From contig MOWL01000074.1 of the NCBI GenBank assembly GCA_002110485.1, positions 1 to 64,000 of the forward strand: DNA of 64,000 bases. Direction: 5' to 3'. Numbering within the stretch: the first letter of the stretch is position 1; each line of letters starts with the position of its first letter. The DNA comes from Emergomyces orientalis (taxonomy: Eukaryota > Ascomycota > Eurotiomycetes > Onygenales > Ajellomycetaceae). The translations under genes and the position numbers were made by a program. This document shows, piece by piece, positions 10,697 to 23,641 of this stretch. The notes under the pieces were generated by a model, which saw only the letters and a list, made by a program, of their open reading frames with translations, made no database searches and was not told the origin of the DNA.

Positions 10697-11809
10697 TTAT
10701 AGGTTTCGTTTTTTCTCTCGTGATGGTTTGAGCGTAGAATTCTCGGGACAAGAGGCGGAAGGTTCTCGTTTCTCCAGATCGGTCTGCTCCACCTGGCGGT
10801 GTGACCCTAGAGGTACCCGCGCTAGCGTAAATTCGCTGGAATCTACCAACTCACAAAAGCCACGCGGAGATAATTCCGGGCTGGGATCTCTAGGAGGGTT
10901 CGGGCAGCGGGTTGGAGAAAAGTGCAGCGGGGAATTTGGCACGGATAGAAAATTCGATAGAGACCCAACGATCGGGGGGGGGGAGGTAATGCCCGCGTGC
11001 GAAACGCCTTGGTTCACCGATGTATCGCAACGAGGACTAGTCCAAGGGCTGCCCTCTTCGCTGCCATGGTGGCGCCATTCGTCGAAATTTAAATCTTCCG
11101 AACAGCTCTGTGTATCTGCGTTCGTAGCCAAGGTATAAGACTGCTGCCGCGTATGAGCCGAGGGAGTCACTACTGGAACTCGAGCATTGGTTGCTGGATT
11201 TAAGTTCTTGAGCTGCCCAACAAAGGCGGGCCCCGCGGATTTCGAAGAAGGATTAGCCTGGAAATTATTGGATGAGGGCGAATAGGAAATTGAAGTTTCA
11301 GGCGAAGCGTTCTTTGAGTTGGAGGGGGTTAGAGAGGGCGGCGATAGCGCGACCCTGCTTTCTGGGACATCGGTGAATGGGTATGCATTCTGATCTGCAG
11401 AAAGTTGCGGAGGATAAAAACCCTTAGACAAATTACTGTCAATGTCTACATTATTTGGTAAAATCAAAGATTCTGGATCAACCATAAGCGAGTTCCGGTT
11501 CTGTTGCGGGTTGGGCTCGGCATATATAACAGCAGGCCCATCAAATCCTACGGAGGGACCGGCTTCAACCTCTGCCTCCACGGCAGCCTCAATTCCATAG
11601 CTCCTCGACGGTAGCCTAGGGCCTATTCTACGGTCTGTAGATGAAATTTCTGTAGGCGGTGATTCAGCATCCGGAGCAGTAGAGTCAACTCCATGGAAAT
11701 CAACAGGCACAAATTCGGCGTCGTAGCCAAGTCGGGAGGTTAGCGGTAGCTTGCATGACCCCATTCTTCCTAGTATAGGATATTTATTGTTTCTAGTAGG
11801 ACTTAACAC
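10697..11809 (-). CDS. Unrecognised disordered Ser/Pro-rich protein
   Basis: An uninterrupted minus-strand frame of 370 residues from ATG at 11809 to TAA at 10697. I do not recognise it. Composition is rich in Ser, Pro and Asn, with short acidic patches and many SP/TP pairs (for example SPPSLTPSNS, SNSPASP-like stretches), so it looks largely disordered and possibly phosphorylated. The C-terminus is basic (KPSREKKRNL). No signal peptide, membrane segment or enzyme motif is visible. It could be one exon of a longer gene, since the end is not marked by a recognisable domain. Length and lack of stops make chance unlikely, but the function is unknown. Confidence 0.55.
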   Translation of the reverse strand: MLSPTRNNKYPILGRMGSCKLPLTSRLGYDAEFVPVDFHGVDSTAPDAESPPTEISSTDRRIGPRLPSRSYGIEAAVEAEVEAGPSVGFDGPAVIYAEPNPQQNRNSLMVDPESLILPNNVDIDSNLSKGFYPPQLSADQNAYPFTDVPESRVALSPPSLTPSNSKNASPETSISYSPSSNNFQANPSSKSAGPAFVGQLKNLNPATNARVPVVTPSAHTRQQSYTLATNADTQSCSEDLNFDEWRHHGSEEGSPWTSPRCDTSVNQGVSHAGITSPPPIVGSLSNFLSVPNSPLHFSPTRCPNPPRDPSPELSPRGFCELVDSSEFTLARVPLGSHRQVEQTDLEKREPSASCPENSTLKPSREKKRNL

Positions 11810-13577
11810 GCTCGAGGTGCATAGGGAGGAGGAAGCTAGAACAAGAGCTAGTTAGCGGATACACGACTTGCGCTGGGGTGGGTGGTTGGAATACCTTAGT
11901 AAAACTCAGGGCTATCTCAAAACATCTAATATTTCACACACTCAGCAGTTACAAGTATGGAGGTATGGAGAAACGAGAGGAGGAGGAAGTAAAAGTAGAA
12001 CCAAGAAAAGAAAGAAGAGGGCGGCGGCGCGCCAAAAAGGCCGAGTAAATTTTTTTTTCTCGTGTGACGTTCATGTGTCGCGTCATTGCGGCCATTCACT
12101 CGGCATGTGTTATATACACTGTACAGGGATAAGCAGACACAGTTGCCTGTTCATCGAGAAGTAAAGAAATGGGTATATTCCAGCAGATTTTGTCGGAATA
12201 TCCCGAAGTAAACACACATATGTAGAATGCATAGCTCCCATTAACTGGTAGGAGTGGGGTACTTTACGCCACATTGGTATTTCCGTAAAGCTCCATTAGG
12301 GAAATACCTACATTCTTGTGGGACATAACAAGGTAATAACGCAGATGTAGGATAATAAATTCATCATCAGACCTGGCGGACCGTTGTGTTGCTGGGAGAA
12401 GTTCCCAAGTTCTTCGATGTCTTTGACGTTGATGTCATTGTTTGTTGTTGCTCAGGAAAGAGCCGCGTGTCTGAGTCAGCATTGGGTTTTAGCCGGCGCC
12501 TTCACATTTGTCCTTCTTATCTTTGACTTCTCCCGGAGGATTGTATAAGCATGCATTTAAATTGCTGTTATTGAAAGACACTGATACCTTTTATATTCTG
12601 TCTAACAGCTTATGAAGCTATTTTCGTGGCCTTCTTACGAAGCGATCCTCCCAAAGTCTCCCAAGGGAACTGCTTTCGTCCCTAAACTACCCATCCTGGA
12701 TGGGTTAACCAAGGCGGAACCCAATCTGGGTATATCCATCTACACGCAAAGCACGGAGTACGAAAGTACAAAGCACAAAAAACGCACATTCCCATAAGAA
12801 AAATTCCTGATTGACCATTGAGTCTGACGTCACACTACACTCTGCAAGTCCCGAAATACAGGAATGATAAGAGACACCTGAGCTATCCGATTTGCACAAG
12901 GTGAGAGAAACCGAAATCAACAGTAAAACTTGCAAAGCTGGCAAGGCGCATCACATCACATTGGTATATTGGTATTGCCATCTGGCCTGCTGAGCTGGCA
13001 GCATACTACGCAAACTTCCGCATTCAATGCTGCCTCTAACAATCTGCGGAGACAACCAGATTTGACTGAATCTCCTGTAAATTGTAGTGCAATCTCCTTG
13101 TGGGGTTTTACGGATTGTCCGCAGGTTTTAAATGACTGTTGGATTTATTCGTTGATTCCACATCAATTTAACCTGGATTGTTCGATTACACATTTTCCAC
13201 AACAGGACAGCGAGATGAACAAATTCGAGTTCTGTTGAAAGTTGTTTGTATGGATTATTCCTCCGTACGAGATTTTATATTTTCTTTTTCTTCACTTCTT
13301 TTCTTTTTGCAGTTCCATGCAACTGGCTGGCAGGATATCAAGGGGTATTCTGCAGGCACGGCGACCTCATCGTATAGTCCAACAGAGAGTGCATTATCGA
13401 ATCGGACATCAAATTTTTTATCTACCAACCAAGGTTTCTAACTGGAGAGAAGTAAAGCGGCCGCAAGAAGGGGGGAAAAAGAATTTCTCCGATCCATCTT
13501 CGAATCAGTTTTGATAGACTCATTTTCCGTCCTGAACTACCACCTGCTGTAGATCAAAAATAATATCTTTGTTCTTG

Positions 13578-13663
13578 TTCTTCTTCTTCTTCTTCTTCTT
13601 CTTCTTCTTCTTCTTCTTCTTCTTCTTCTTCTTCTTCTTCTTCTTCTTCTTCTCCTCCTCCTC
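13578..13663 (+). repeat. TTC/CTC microsatellite
   Basis: About 25 uninterrupted TTC units followed by CTC units. The long polyphenylalanine frame across it is a by-product of the repeat. Confidence 0.95.
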
Positions 13664-16149
13664 TATTTCTATTATTTTAACCCCTCGACGCTTCTTCAAA
13701 ATTGAGCGTTGTATCGTCGATCGAAAAATATCGAACCTTGCTCATTTTCGGCCTGCATTGTGTCAAATTGGCCCGGATAATTGCATCTACTCTCCCACAG
13801 TCAACTGCATTACTCCACTAACTACTGTAGAGTGTCAGAAAGCCAGTGCATGTCTCATGTCATACTCACTATGCAACCCAGCGTGAACAGATATACCCCT
13901 ACTCCTACGTTGTTCAACTAATCCATTCGGCTGGTCAAGGCTTTATGCATGCGTCGCTCGGATGGATGACGAATGCCTGAGCAGGTAATTTCATCGTTGA
14001 ATATCATGCTGACAGGCTTCCCTTCTTCCCAAGCATGGAAACAATATCAGCTACGGTCGTAAGGTCGAGAGGCAACATATTGTTTCGATATGTTCAAATT
14101 GACTGCAGGCAGCTGGCTTTCGTTGAAAGACGTTCAAGATGGCGGGCCCGCTGGTTTTATATATCACCAGCAGGAACTTATAACCATATTGGACCTGCGG
14201 GGGCAATGGAGATTGAGTTTGGGTTTGGGTTTGTCGGTGTGCTTTGCCATACTATATTAAATGCGTTGTGGGCTGAGCAAGCATCCTATTTTTCTTGGCC
14301 TTGGTTTGATTTATGGGGAGAAACAGGAATGGGCGGAGCAGGAAGACGGACGCCTTGGACACCGGGAAGTTTGGTCTCCGCATGTCAACCGTCAATAAAA
14401 TTCCGACAAGTTCAAAAAACTGGAGACAGAAGCAACATCAGACAAGCCCGTCCAAAATATCTTGTTTAAATATGACTTTTGTTGAAAAAGGGAATAGATT
14501 ACTTGAAGTTCAGTTCGCCTCGACAATTTCTGTTACTCCGTTCTTCCTTGAGCCGTTGGTTCCCCTCGAATTCAACTTGTGGTCCTCTCGCGTCGCCCAA
14601 CCTTTACCAGCACAGGTAAATTATGAGGCCCATCTATCGACACTGCAGGAACGCAAAGGTATTTACATCTACATACATATATATATACACAACTCACCCT
14701 GTCTACCCGAGTATTGCATCATTACATCATTTCACTTTTATACAGCAGAGGTTGTGTCCGTAACGAATTAACAAATAAAAATACTGTTAGCCTCCCTATT
14801 CCTCTCGTCTTCGATGTCCTATGTTTCTCGAATTCCCTGCAGCTGGTTTTCATGTTTGTATGCGGAGCGACGTAGTCAGTTAAATAGTTTTTAATGCCAT
14901 AATAAACTTGGAAGAACGAAAGAAATAATAAAAATGGAAATTAAAAATTAAAAATGAAAAAAGGTGAAATATCTTATAATATCACCACGCCCCCCAATCC
15001 CCGTCTCATGACGGCTCTAACAAATACATGAAAACTGCTGGTTCAGCCAGTTACACCAGCTCCAAAATAAAAAAACCTTATCTGGCAGGCAAAAGCAAAA
15101 ACGCAAAAACTCGTTCCTGGCCTGACTGAATTCATGATGCCCTGAAATCCAGTACGGGTGAAAGAATAAACAAACAAATAGTAAGGAAAACAATCATCAA
15201 TCAGACCTAGGGATTATTTTAAAAAAGAAAAGACTTTGATCACTATGATCCACAACGAAAATTCTTTTTGTTTACCCTTTCCTTGTCCTTCTCCCAATCC
15301 CCCTGTTCGAACCTGAATTATGAATTTCGATCATCAAAATCCCCGACGTCAGCGTGGAGATTTCCAAGACCACCGCCGCCACTGGGAGAGGGGGGATAGA
15401 TCCATTCCTATTTACTCCCTGGTCGTTGGGAACCCACACCGTAAGCGGTGCAGTTTCATGGACGTTTTCACTGTTTTCTATGGTACGCTATGCTGCGATT
15501 TAACTTTTAAGAAACTAATTGGAGCAGCCGGGAAGAAAGTTCTGCGGATCGTATATATATTTCGTTTTAACTGTTGCAAGTTGCAACTCTTAAGGGGGGT
15601 ACGGAGTACAGAGGAGTTAATAAAATGTGGAGATCTTTAGAATTTTTGAGGGGTTCTGGTTCAACTTAGATTTTAACTGAAGATCAACTTGTGATCAGCC
15701 ATTCTTATTTCCTTCTTGGCGTTTTGTTGGCGGTTTCAGGAATCGGGAGCTCGAAGTTTGTTTTTTTTTTCTTAATTCCTTTTTTTTTCTTGCGAGCCTG
15801 CGGGGAAACAAGGGAATGGATGGCAAAAATAACGTAATCCCCCCTCGAACGGCATTGGGCAGAGCCAAGGTAACAGTCGTAACAGAAACAGTAGTTGATA
15901 AAATAATAGCATTTCAAGTGTGTTAAGCTCTTCCAAAGTAAATAATAAATATATAAATATGCAAGGGGGAAAAAGAAAGCAATAATAAATATGGAAATGG
16001 AAAAAACAGAACGTGAGAAAACTTGTTTGATAGGAATCAGGGGGAGGGATTAATCTTCCCATATTGTATCTATATTTATCAAAATCTGCAGGATCTCTGT
16101 GCCTTGCTGCTTCGTTACAATAATATTTCTCTAAAGACTATGGGGTTGA

Positions 16150-16168
16150 GAGAGAGAGAGAGAGAGAG
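16150..16168 (+). repeat. AG dinucleotide microsatellite
   Basis: A run of about nine AG units in intergenic DNA. Confidence 0.9.
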
Positions 16169-17357
16169 CGCCAATATTGCGGAGCTCCATCTGCACTTCC
16201 TTCTGTATCATACTATCATGTATTTAAATATCTGCAGATAACCGAGGGGGAGGGGAGGTGAGGGACTCGACATTGCCATCACATCATCATCAATTGATAT
16301 GATTTCCTCACTCAACCCAGGCACCACCAAGGAGGGAATGATCTGATAAATTTCTCTGGCCACTGGTCGGCGATAACAGGGTGTTTCTTTTTCCGTTTGT
16401 GCTCGTGGGAGGCTACGCATAGACTACTGCGTAGAGCTGCAGGACTATCCCTTAGGCACAGCACCAAGGACACACCAAGGGTAAAACCAGAGACACCAAT
16501 GCTGCATTATTATTATTGCACCACACTCACAGACTCACCAAAAGCGGGTTGCAAGGAGAACGGGAAGAGACCCTCTTTCCCCTCCCGTTTCTGACAGCAG
16601 CTGCAATTACAGGACGGGATGGCAGTGGGAGGGATGGTGAAAGGGCGAAGTCGGGTGGGGTGGGAATGAGACCTTGTATGGAAAATTATAGAGAGATAGA
16701 AGTATTTCTTCAACAGAATTGTTAAGCTGTCAAAATTAGGGCGATTGTTTTGCTGTCCAATATTTTTAGCATGAATAATAAATATAAATGTCTTGGATAC
16801 CAGATATATCATTCGGGGGTGGTGGATGGGGCAAAGTCGCCAAATCCATCCCCCCTGTTCGTATGATAATGGATTCCCTGGTCAAAGGTGTCCCTTGTTC
16901 TCCGCCGCGAATTCCTCAACGTCAAAACTCGGCTACATCATATTTCAACAACAATGTAAGAAGGACCTTGTCTGATAAGTGGGTAAGTTGTAGAAAGTTA
17001 CCACAGAAGCCATGAGTATGGTTGAGACGAGACACCCGTACCTCGAGGCGCCATTTATTATGAAGTCACAGGTACAAAGGGGAGTGTAGGTACGGTAAGG
17101 TAAGGTACCGTACTGCAGCTTAGCTAAGTCGTATTGAACATGACTTGCAGTTAGGTATTTAGTAGGGGTTGTGACCTCGGAAGGTGCCAACACTAGGCTG
17201 GATATAGTGTAGTTGTGTATCTAAAGGTGTGTAAATGTATGTAAATGTATCAGTCGGAAGCAAGTTGGAGGCCCGAGCCGGTGCCTCGTACTGCTGCTGT
17301 ATCGATGCCTGCCTGTACTGTTTTGTTCCGTGTCTGTTCTCACCTTTTGACCCTGAG

Positions 17358-17383
17358 CCTCACCTCACCTCACCTCACCTCAC
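17358..17383 (+). repeat. CTCAC pentanucleotide repeat
   Basis: Five tandem copies of a CTCAC unit in the pyrimidine-rich region upstream of BNI4. Confidence 0.9.
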
Positions 17384-18384
17384 TCATTCATCTCCTCTTC
17401 TGCTTCTTCTCATCCTCTTCCTCTCCTCCTCCTCCTCTCCTCAACATCGTTGGCGTTGACCTTGTCATCCGTCATTTCCATATCCATCCTCTCCCTTGTG
17501 TGTGTGCCCTGGAGGAGTTGGTCTGTGGAAGGCCTTTAATTCTCTTCTTCTTGTTCTTTCTTCTCTTCTCTTCTTCTATTTCCTTCTTTAATCCCCCATC
17601 CCCATTTCCCATTTCCCCTTATATCCCATTGATATATTGCGTGCCTGTCGCTATTCTTTTCCTTTCTTTTATGGCTTGACCCGTCTTCTTTTTCGTCTTC
17701 TTCGTCTTCTTGCTTCGTTCCCCTGAGCATCTTGGGCTTGGATCTGTCATTGTCTCCTTTTAAATCAAACTCCCCTCATTACACCCCCGTCGTCATTGTC
17801 GTGTCTTCCCTTGTTTTACTCCTTCGACCTGAGCCTCATATATAATCTAACCTCCTCCCTGCGTAATCTTTTTAATTTATCTTGCAATTCTGGGCTTGGT
17901 ATTGTACGTCTTCTTTCTACCTAGGTAATCCCTCTCCCACCCTCCAGTGTTTTGCCTTTTGAGATCTTCACTTTAGAACACGGTGGAACACAACAAAATG
18001 CCCTGCTCCAACTCGCGCACAATCACTCAACATTATTCACCCTCTCCCGCCTACCTTCTTCTTCCCCCCCAATTCCTCGCTAATTGGGTTGCCTTACGCT
18101 CAATGGATTTCTACCTTGAATATTGCTCTACTTGCCTTTTGACCATTCCATTTGGCGGATCTTAGCTAACATTCCATCGTCTCTTATTTGTAGATTGCCT
18201 ATTTGGCCTCCGTTTATTTTTCTTCTTTTCGATAAACAGAACGTGTCGTGGTGGATATCTGGCTTCGAATCCCTTATCTTACCTCCTGAAACCGTTCCAC
18301 GTTGTCTTGGCAAATCCTCATTTGTGCCCTTCTTTTTCCCTTCTGCTTCTGTCCTTCAGTAAAGAAAGCCGTGGTATACCAATC

Positions 18385-21077
18385 ATGGCCGCACTGGTAC
18401 AGACGATCCCCCAGCAGACCAGTACCATCACTCTGCTGCAACCTCGCCCCTCCTCCTCTACTGCCTCGTTTCCTTCCTCCACAACTTCTACTCTACATCA
18501 GCATCCACAAATGGCTCGAAATCAGCAGCCGTATAGGGCACCACATAACAATGGGCTAGGGAATGGGAGTGGGAATGGGAATGGGGCGGGTTATAGGTCT
18601 TCGCAGGCTGGACAGCCCGTTGCCCCTTATGCTTTCACTAGTACTCCCAGTTTAACCAATGCTGGAAGCTCTCACTTGCGTCAAAATGTTCCTCCCCTCC
18701 TGAAAACGGAGCATAGAGCGGTATCTGCTCCTTCGGCACCTCAAGCTCAAACAAACCCGACTTTCCCAGGTGTAATCCCCTCTCGTGCGCATTTCCCTGC
18801 TGCTGGTTCGGTATCTAATTCTTCTCCCAACATCCCTTCTTCTATCATATCCCAGGGGTCGAAAGACGACTCTGCTATCCCAACGAGACAACGGACCAGT
18901 GATCCCGCTGCTCGCCCTCTATCGTCCATTGGATTCACACCTCCTTCATATACTTCTACATCTCCTGCTGCCTCTGCCTCTGCCTCTGCCTCTGCCAAAC
19001 CTTCTCCAGACCGTTATCGTCGTGGCCAACGACGTGTCGAAGCCCAGAATGGTGCTGGGAACGCCTCATCGTCTGTAGCAAACGGAACCCCACAGCCAAG
19101 TTTTGCTCCTGGTGCAAAGCAAGGAACCTCTCTCTATCACTCTAGAGGTGCCAGTGCTGATGATGTGTTCATTAACAAATCTCAATCATCAGAGCAAGCC
19201 AAGCGATACAGACGTAGAAGCTTGGGCAGCCTAGACACAACAGGCGTGCTGAACTTCTCAGATCAAAAGCCAGCCTCTGAAGCACTAATCTCTCTAGACA
19301 CTAAGAACTTGACTCTGCAAGATCAAAATCAACGGCCCCATTCTGCTCATGCATACTCTCATGCACACAAGGGTAGCACTGAAAGTGTCTCATCTACCCG
19401 ATCTTCCCCTCCAACTGTAGGTTAACCCACTGTTGCTCCCACTTCCACCTCATTTTATGTTTATGACTAACAGTTATTATTTTTTTAAATTAGGGAAAAC
19501 GAGCTCCTCCAGTTTCATCTCCCACTACACTAAAACTAGATCACAAACTCATTGACAATTCGAAACGTGTGACGAATCCTTCTCCTTTGTCCCAACCGAT
19601 GAACATGGGCTCTGAAGCTTCGAAAACAAAACCCACTACTACTAATCCCCCCACTGAACCATCTGTTTCAACGCAAGAACAGCACTCATCGCCTCCTCAA
19701 CAACCTAAAGTACAAAGTCCGGCTGCAAAGCGCCTGACAGAATTGTCGAAGAAAGGATTCCACAAATCTGGAAAATCAAGGCTGCGAAGGGCACTCTCGT
19801 TTGGCAGTGTTGCAGAGCTTCGTGCCGCGAGTACCCAGGAACCTACTCCGCCGCCTGGCCGACCTGGCCAAGAAGTGTCGCGAAAGCAACAACTCGACGA
19901 GGAATTGGGCGCAGAGCAAGCTGCAATTGCGGAAAAGCAAGAGGCCAATGGACTCGGCGAAAACATATATTCAGGGCAAGGTCACATATTTTCGGGGTCG
20001 ATGGATAATCTGTCTATTTCTTCCACCGCCTCTTCGGCTTCCATTATGTTGCGGAAGATGGGTAAAGGCGTTAGAAGGTCGACTAGGTCCCTCGTTGGGC
20101 TCTTCCGACCTAAGTCTACGCTCAATTCCCCGGGGGACACAACGGCTCCAGTTGAACCTATGACACCTCAAGTATCCATAGTAAATGTGGAAGCTGAGCG
20201 TGATAGTTCAACAGCGGCCCAAAATGACAACGCGTCAGAGCAGGTTGTCAGTAATAATAATGATGAACCAGCGGCACCCCCCTCAGCTCGGGGACGTACT
20301 TCTGTGGATACTGGTAGCACAGACACAGGAGGCGAACAGAGTAGTACTGATAGCGTTAAAGCGACCCGCAAGAGCATTATGGGAGGCGAAAGGGAGCGTG
20401 CCGAAGTTCTCGCAGCGGTGAGGAAGGGGATTCTGAAAAGTGAGCTTTTCCTCAAGTGTGTGATATTCATTAGCTATGCCCCTTCTAACATTGCTATGTT
20501 TCACAATAGGATCCGGCACAGGCTCCAACACTTCATCTCCCACTCTTCGCCCGGTGGAGTTCAAAGGAACTGACGTGATACCTATTCCTCACTTCCACGA
20601 CTCCTCCCCCCACTCCAGTGCCCCAAGCACTCCCAACGAAGATCGTGATCGCCCCCTGCGCTCCGGCCACCGGCGAACCGATTCCATCACCATCGAAGGC
20701 GAAGATTATTTCCTCCCCGCCGGCCGATTCAGCACCACCGACTCCTCGAGCGCGCCCGTAACACCACAAGCCACAATCGCACGGAACATATCATTCAGCC
20801 CCCGCATCCAGTTCCACGATACCTGGCCCAGCGGCGAGTATGACCGTCGCGGAGAGATTGCGACTTGCAACCGGCTGACGCCCTTATTGGCACAGCAGAT
20901 TAAAGAAGAGCTTAATACATTCAAAATGGTTAGCCAACATTTCCGCTCCTCCCTTCCCCCCCACTCCCATCACGTACAATATTTTAATTTTAATATATAC
21001 AATCGCTAACAAAACATGTTTCTATATAGGAAATGGAAGTCCACGAATCCTCTAAGGTTTACACACACTTCTTCTAA
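18385..21077 (+). CDS. BNI4: BNI4-like bud-neck/septum scaffold protein
   Basis: Four exons, 18385-19416, 19494-20439, 20510-20928 and 21030-21077, give 814 residues; introns are 77, 70 and 101 bp and all phases agree. The start is the first in-frame ATG (MAALVQTIPQQ). Most of the protein is a disordered Ser/Pro/Thr-rich chain with a run of alternating Ala-Ser encoded by a TCTGCC repeat (about 18962-18996). The C-terminus is the diagnostic part: WPSGEYDRR, then LTPLLAQQIKEELN, ending EMEVHESSKVYTHFF; the same order closes yeast Bni4. Just before it are RNISF and RIQF, both fitting the RVxF docking motif for protein phosphatase 1. Yeast Bni4 carries PP1 (Glc7) to the septin ring and helps place chitin synthase III through Chs4; a similar role in septation and wall deposition is expected. 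The final exon is only 16 codons with its stop. Confidence 0.9.
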
Positions 21078-22629
21078 TGAAAGAAATAAAAACTTGCAAC
21101 TGCATCTAACCTGGCGGTGGTTGTGACGGGCGTTCTCTACCCACTCACAACATTTGAGCTTGAGTGTTTTCAGTTCAGGTGTTCTGTCTGTTCCGCAAAA
21201 CGTGTAACTTGTCCTGTCACCTTTAAATTTCTTTTTTGTTTTTTTCTTTCTCTTTTCTTTTATATGCTTTGTTGCTTGTTGCTTTTCCAACGGTCGCATT
21301 TGCGTATACTCGATCCATTTTTTTTTCTTTCTCTTCTCTTCTCTCATTGTTTTATGACGATCCTGGGGTTTTTTTTAAAATACATCTTTTCTTTTCCTTT
21401 TCTCTCTTTCTCTCTCCTTTTTTTCTCTCTCTTCTTTTTTTGCCTCTCGACTAAGCAAAGTGAGCATCCTCTTTTCCATTTGTTAGCTGTCTCTTCCCTT
21501 TTATATTTTATCATTTCCGTGTCTTGTTTTCCTTAACCAAGCTACTCATGATTTTCCTTCATTATCTCATCATCTTATTCTGTTCCAGGTTCTTTTGTCT
21601 GACTATTCTCTCTTTTCTCTTTCTTTTCTTTGCCTTTTTTCATTTATCTTCTTTGTAATGGCTCAATTTTCTGTTGGTTTTCTTTTTCTATGTAATTGCA
21701 GCCTGTGTGTAGTTTCTTGCCTGCCTGCGTGGTTCGTTGTTATATAGCCTAGCTAGCGTGTTTCTTATCTAGTCATCTTTTTGACTTTTTTTTGTTCTCT
21801 TCTCTTGTTGCCTTGCCTCTCATCCTTTTTAGCTCTCAACCTTCTATCTCCTGTTATTCTACGTCTAATTTCTCTCTCTTTGTTTTAATTTTATCTCCCC
21901 ACATTTTCCTTTTCCATATTTAGTTGGCCCATGTCATTTTCAACGCCTTGATCAGCTCTTTGAGTTTCAAGTCTATTTTCTGCTTTCATCTCTCACCTTC
22001 AGTGTGTTATTGCTTTAAAGTGTTTCTCTCAAGGGCAGATTCTCTTGTTTTTTTTAAAAAATTTATTTTTAGCTTATGGTGCTGCTTGTTGTTTAAATGC
22101 ATATGAGCATGAATTGTATCAGTTGTGACTAAACTACACTTTTGTGACTTAATAAGAGTTCAATTTAATCTCAATTCCTCATTTTAAATCATTTTCTTTT
22201 CTCTTTTTGAAAGATGTTGAGCGGTTTAACTGTACTGATTGCTTCCACCCTTCTCTTTTTCTTTTTCTTTTTCTTTTTCTCTCTCCTCTTTCCCCCAAGC
22301 TACAACAAATCATTTGATTTGAAATTTTCTACTTCTGCAAACAAGACTTGAGAGACAGTGAAGAAGATTGCATAATGAAAATACGGAAAATGATAAAACC
22401 GGTCAAAAGATGAAAAAGATGTCAGTGGTATTGGTATTGGTTTTCATCCATTTCTCTTTTATTCCTTATTACTATTATGATGCTTTGAGAATCTATCTGT
22501 CTGTGTAGTGTACAATACATACCGTACGTACATACAGAGTCAAGTTCCAGCCCCAATCCGTACCTCTCCGCCAAATATTCCCCAAGTTCTATTTATATAT
22601 ATAGCCTACAGACTAGCCACCCACGCAAA

Positions 22630-22662
22630 CCCCCCCCCCCCCCCCCTTTTTTTTTCCCCCCC
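22630..22662 (+). repeat. C17-T9-C7 homopolymer tract
   Basis: Seventeen C, nine T and seven C in succession in non-coding DNA. The length of such runs is unreliable in many sequencing chemistries. Confidence 0.9.
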
Positions 22663-22945
22663 GACGGCCCACAATGATAATGAAGAATAATACAGCCCCT
22701 ATGCGGAGTGGGAATTCTTTTTGTAGCTTTGCTTGGTTTTCGTTTTTACTTTTCGTTCTCGGACAACCGTCTTTTGTTTCAAATCCAGGCGTTTCGGGGG
22801 TTCGGGTCATGTTTCATGTTTCAAGTAAAGATGTGGCCTGGGTATCTGGTAGCTCTGCTTGAGAGGTGATTGATTGGTGCGCGCGGATTGTTCCGGAGAG
22901 GGTGGGGTGGAACTGGGTGGAACTTCGGGGGGCGTGGTGGGGCTC

Positions 22946-22978
22946 TCAGCGGGGCTCAGCGGCTCAGCGGCTCAGCGG
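22946..22978 (+). repeat. GGCTCAGC short tandem repeat
   Basis: Four imperfect copies of CTCAGCGG(GG) follow each other directly, then G-rich GGGATGGGTTGGGGATGGGG. Confidence 0.8.
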
Positions 22979-23428
22979 GTTGGGATGGGTTGGGGATGGG
23001 GATGGTCAATTGAACTCGGGGGGAGGGTTCGATTCTTGATTCCTTTCTCCTGAGGGCGAGATCTTGCAGGTTTGCCCCACGATTGTTTTACTTTCCTCCC
23101 TTGCATCGAGGCATCTGTCCCAAATAAACCCATAGGAAAACGAGCGAGGTTGATCTTCTTTATATGAAAAAATATATATCAATATTGAGCACAAGGATAA
23201 CTTACATATCTGCCCCCTTCCTGATCAAGAGCTTGCCTTTTTTTTCTTTCTTTCTTTCTGTTCCCTCCAGTTGCATGATTCGCAGATTGTGTGATGGAGG
23301 AGAGATAACACTGGCTGGTGCAGGGCTTTGGATCTATATTTGTTCTTTACCTAGTTACGCTATATAAGCCTGAGATGAGCAAAAAACATATTCTTGTTAT
23401 TTATGTTCGTGTCTAAAGAGACACACCA

Positions 23429-23641
23429 TCATTGAATTTTTTGCAGAGAGTGTATTCGTGCGTAATCTGATTGCTGTAAGAAATTTCTGTATTGTTCATC
23501 TTGGGGTTCTGGGGTGGCACACTGAGAGAGATATTTGGCGATTGCATCACCCAAGTCCGGCGCATTCATTGGGTCCGGGTGAAATGTTGCCGAGAGGAGA
23601 TTTGGAATAAGGTCAGTTTGTGATCTGTAATTCTGTAACAA
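23429..23641 (-). CDS. Doubtful small ORF (up to 70 aa)
   Basis: A minus-strand frame with normal protein-like composition (NAPDLGDAIAKYLSQ, then EQYRNFLQQSDYARI). On that strand, CTATATATACTATAAAAC about 40 bp upstream looks like a TATA region. The frame has no ATG at its 5' end (it opens with TTG); the first ATG is near 23570, leaving about 46 codons. I do not recognise it. It could be a real small gene, a 3' exon, a gene remnant or chance. Confidence 0.2.
   Translation of the reverse strand: MLQNYRSQTDLIPNLLSATFHPDPMNAPDLGDAIAKYLSQCATPEPQDEQYRNFLQQSDYARIHSLQKIQ

Larger units (their letters stand above)
11810..18384. other. 6.6-kb intergenic region and probable long 5' leader of BNI4
   Basis: No coding sequence that I can support. 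The stretch holds a TTC/CTC microsatellite (13578-13663), an AG repeat (about 16150-16168), a CTCAC repeat (17358-17383) and, from about 17330 to 18380, strongly pyrimidine-rich DNA typical of fungal promoters and leaders. Frames such as 14035-14469 (144 codons) have no family features. The last kilobase probably holds the transcription start and leader of the BNI4 gene. Confidence 0.5.

Noticed and set aside
13569..13886. A 105-codon frame beginning with a long polyphenylalanine run
   Set aside because: It is the direct translation of the TTC microsatellite; the remainder has no protein features.
14035..14469. A 144-codon plus-strand frame
   Set aside because: Starts with ATG but shows no motif, no codon-level signal that I can see and no splice partners; it lies in low-complexity intergenic DNA.
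23020..23040. GGTTCGATTC as a tRNA T-arm
   Set aside because: No matching stems, anticodon arm or acceptor stem around it.
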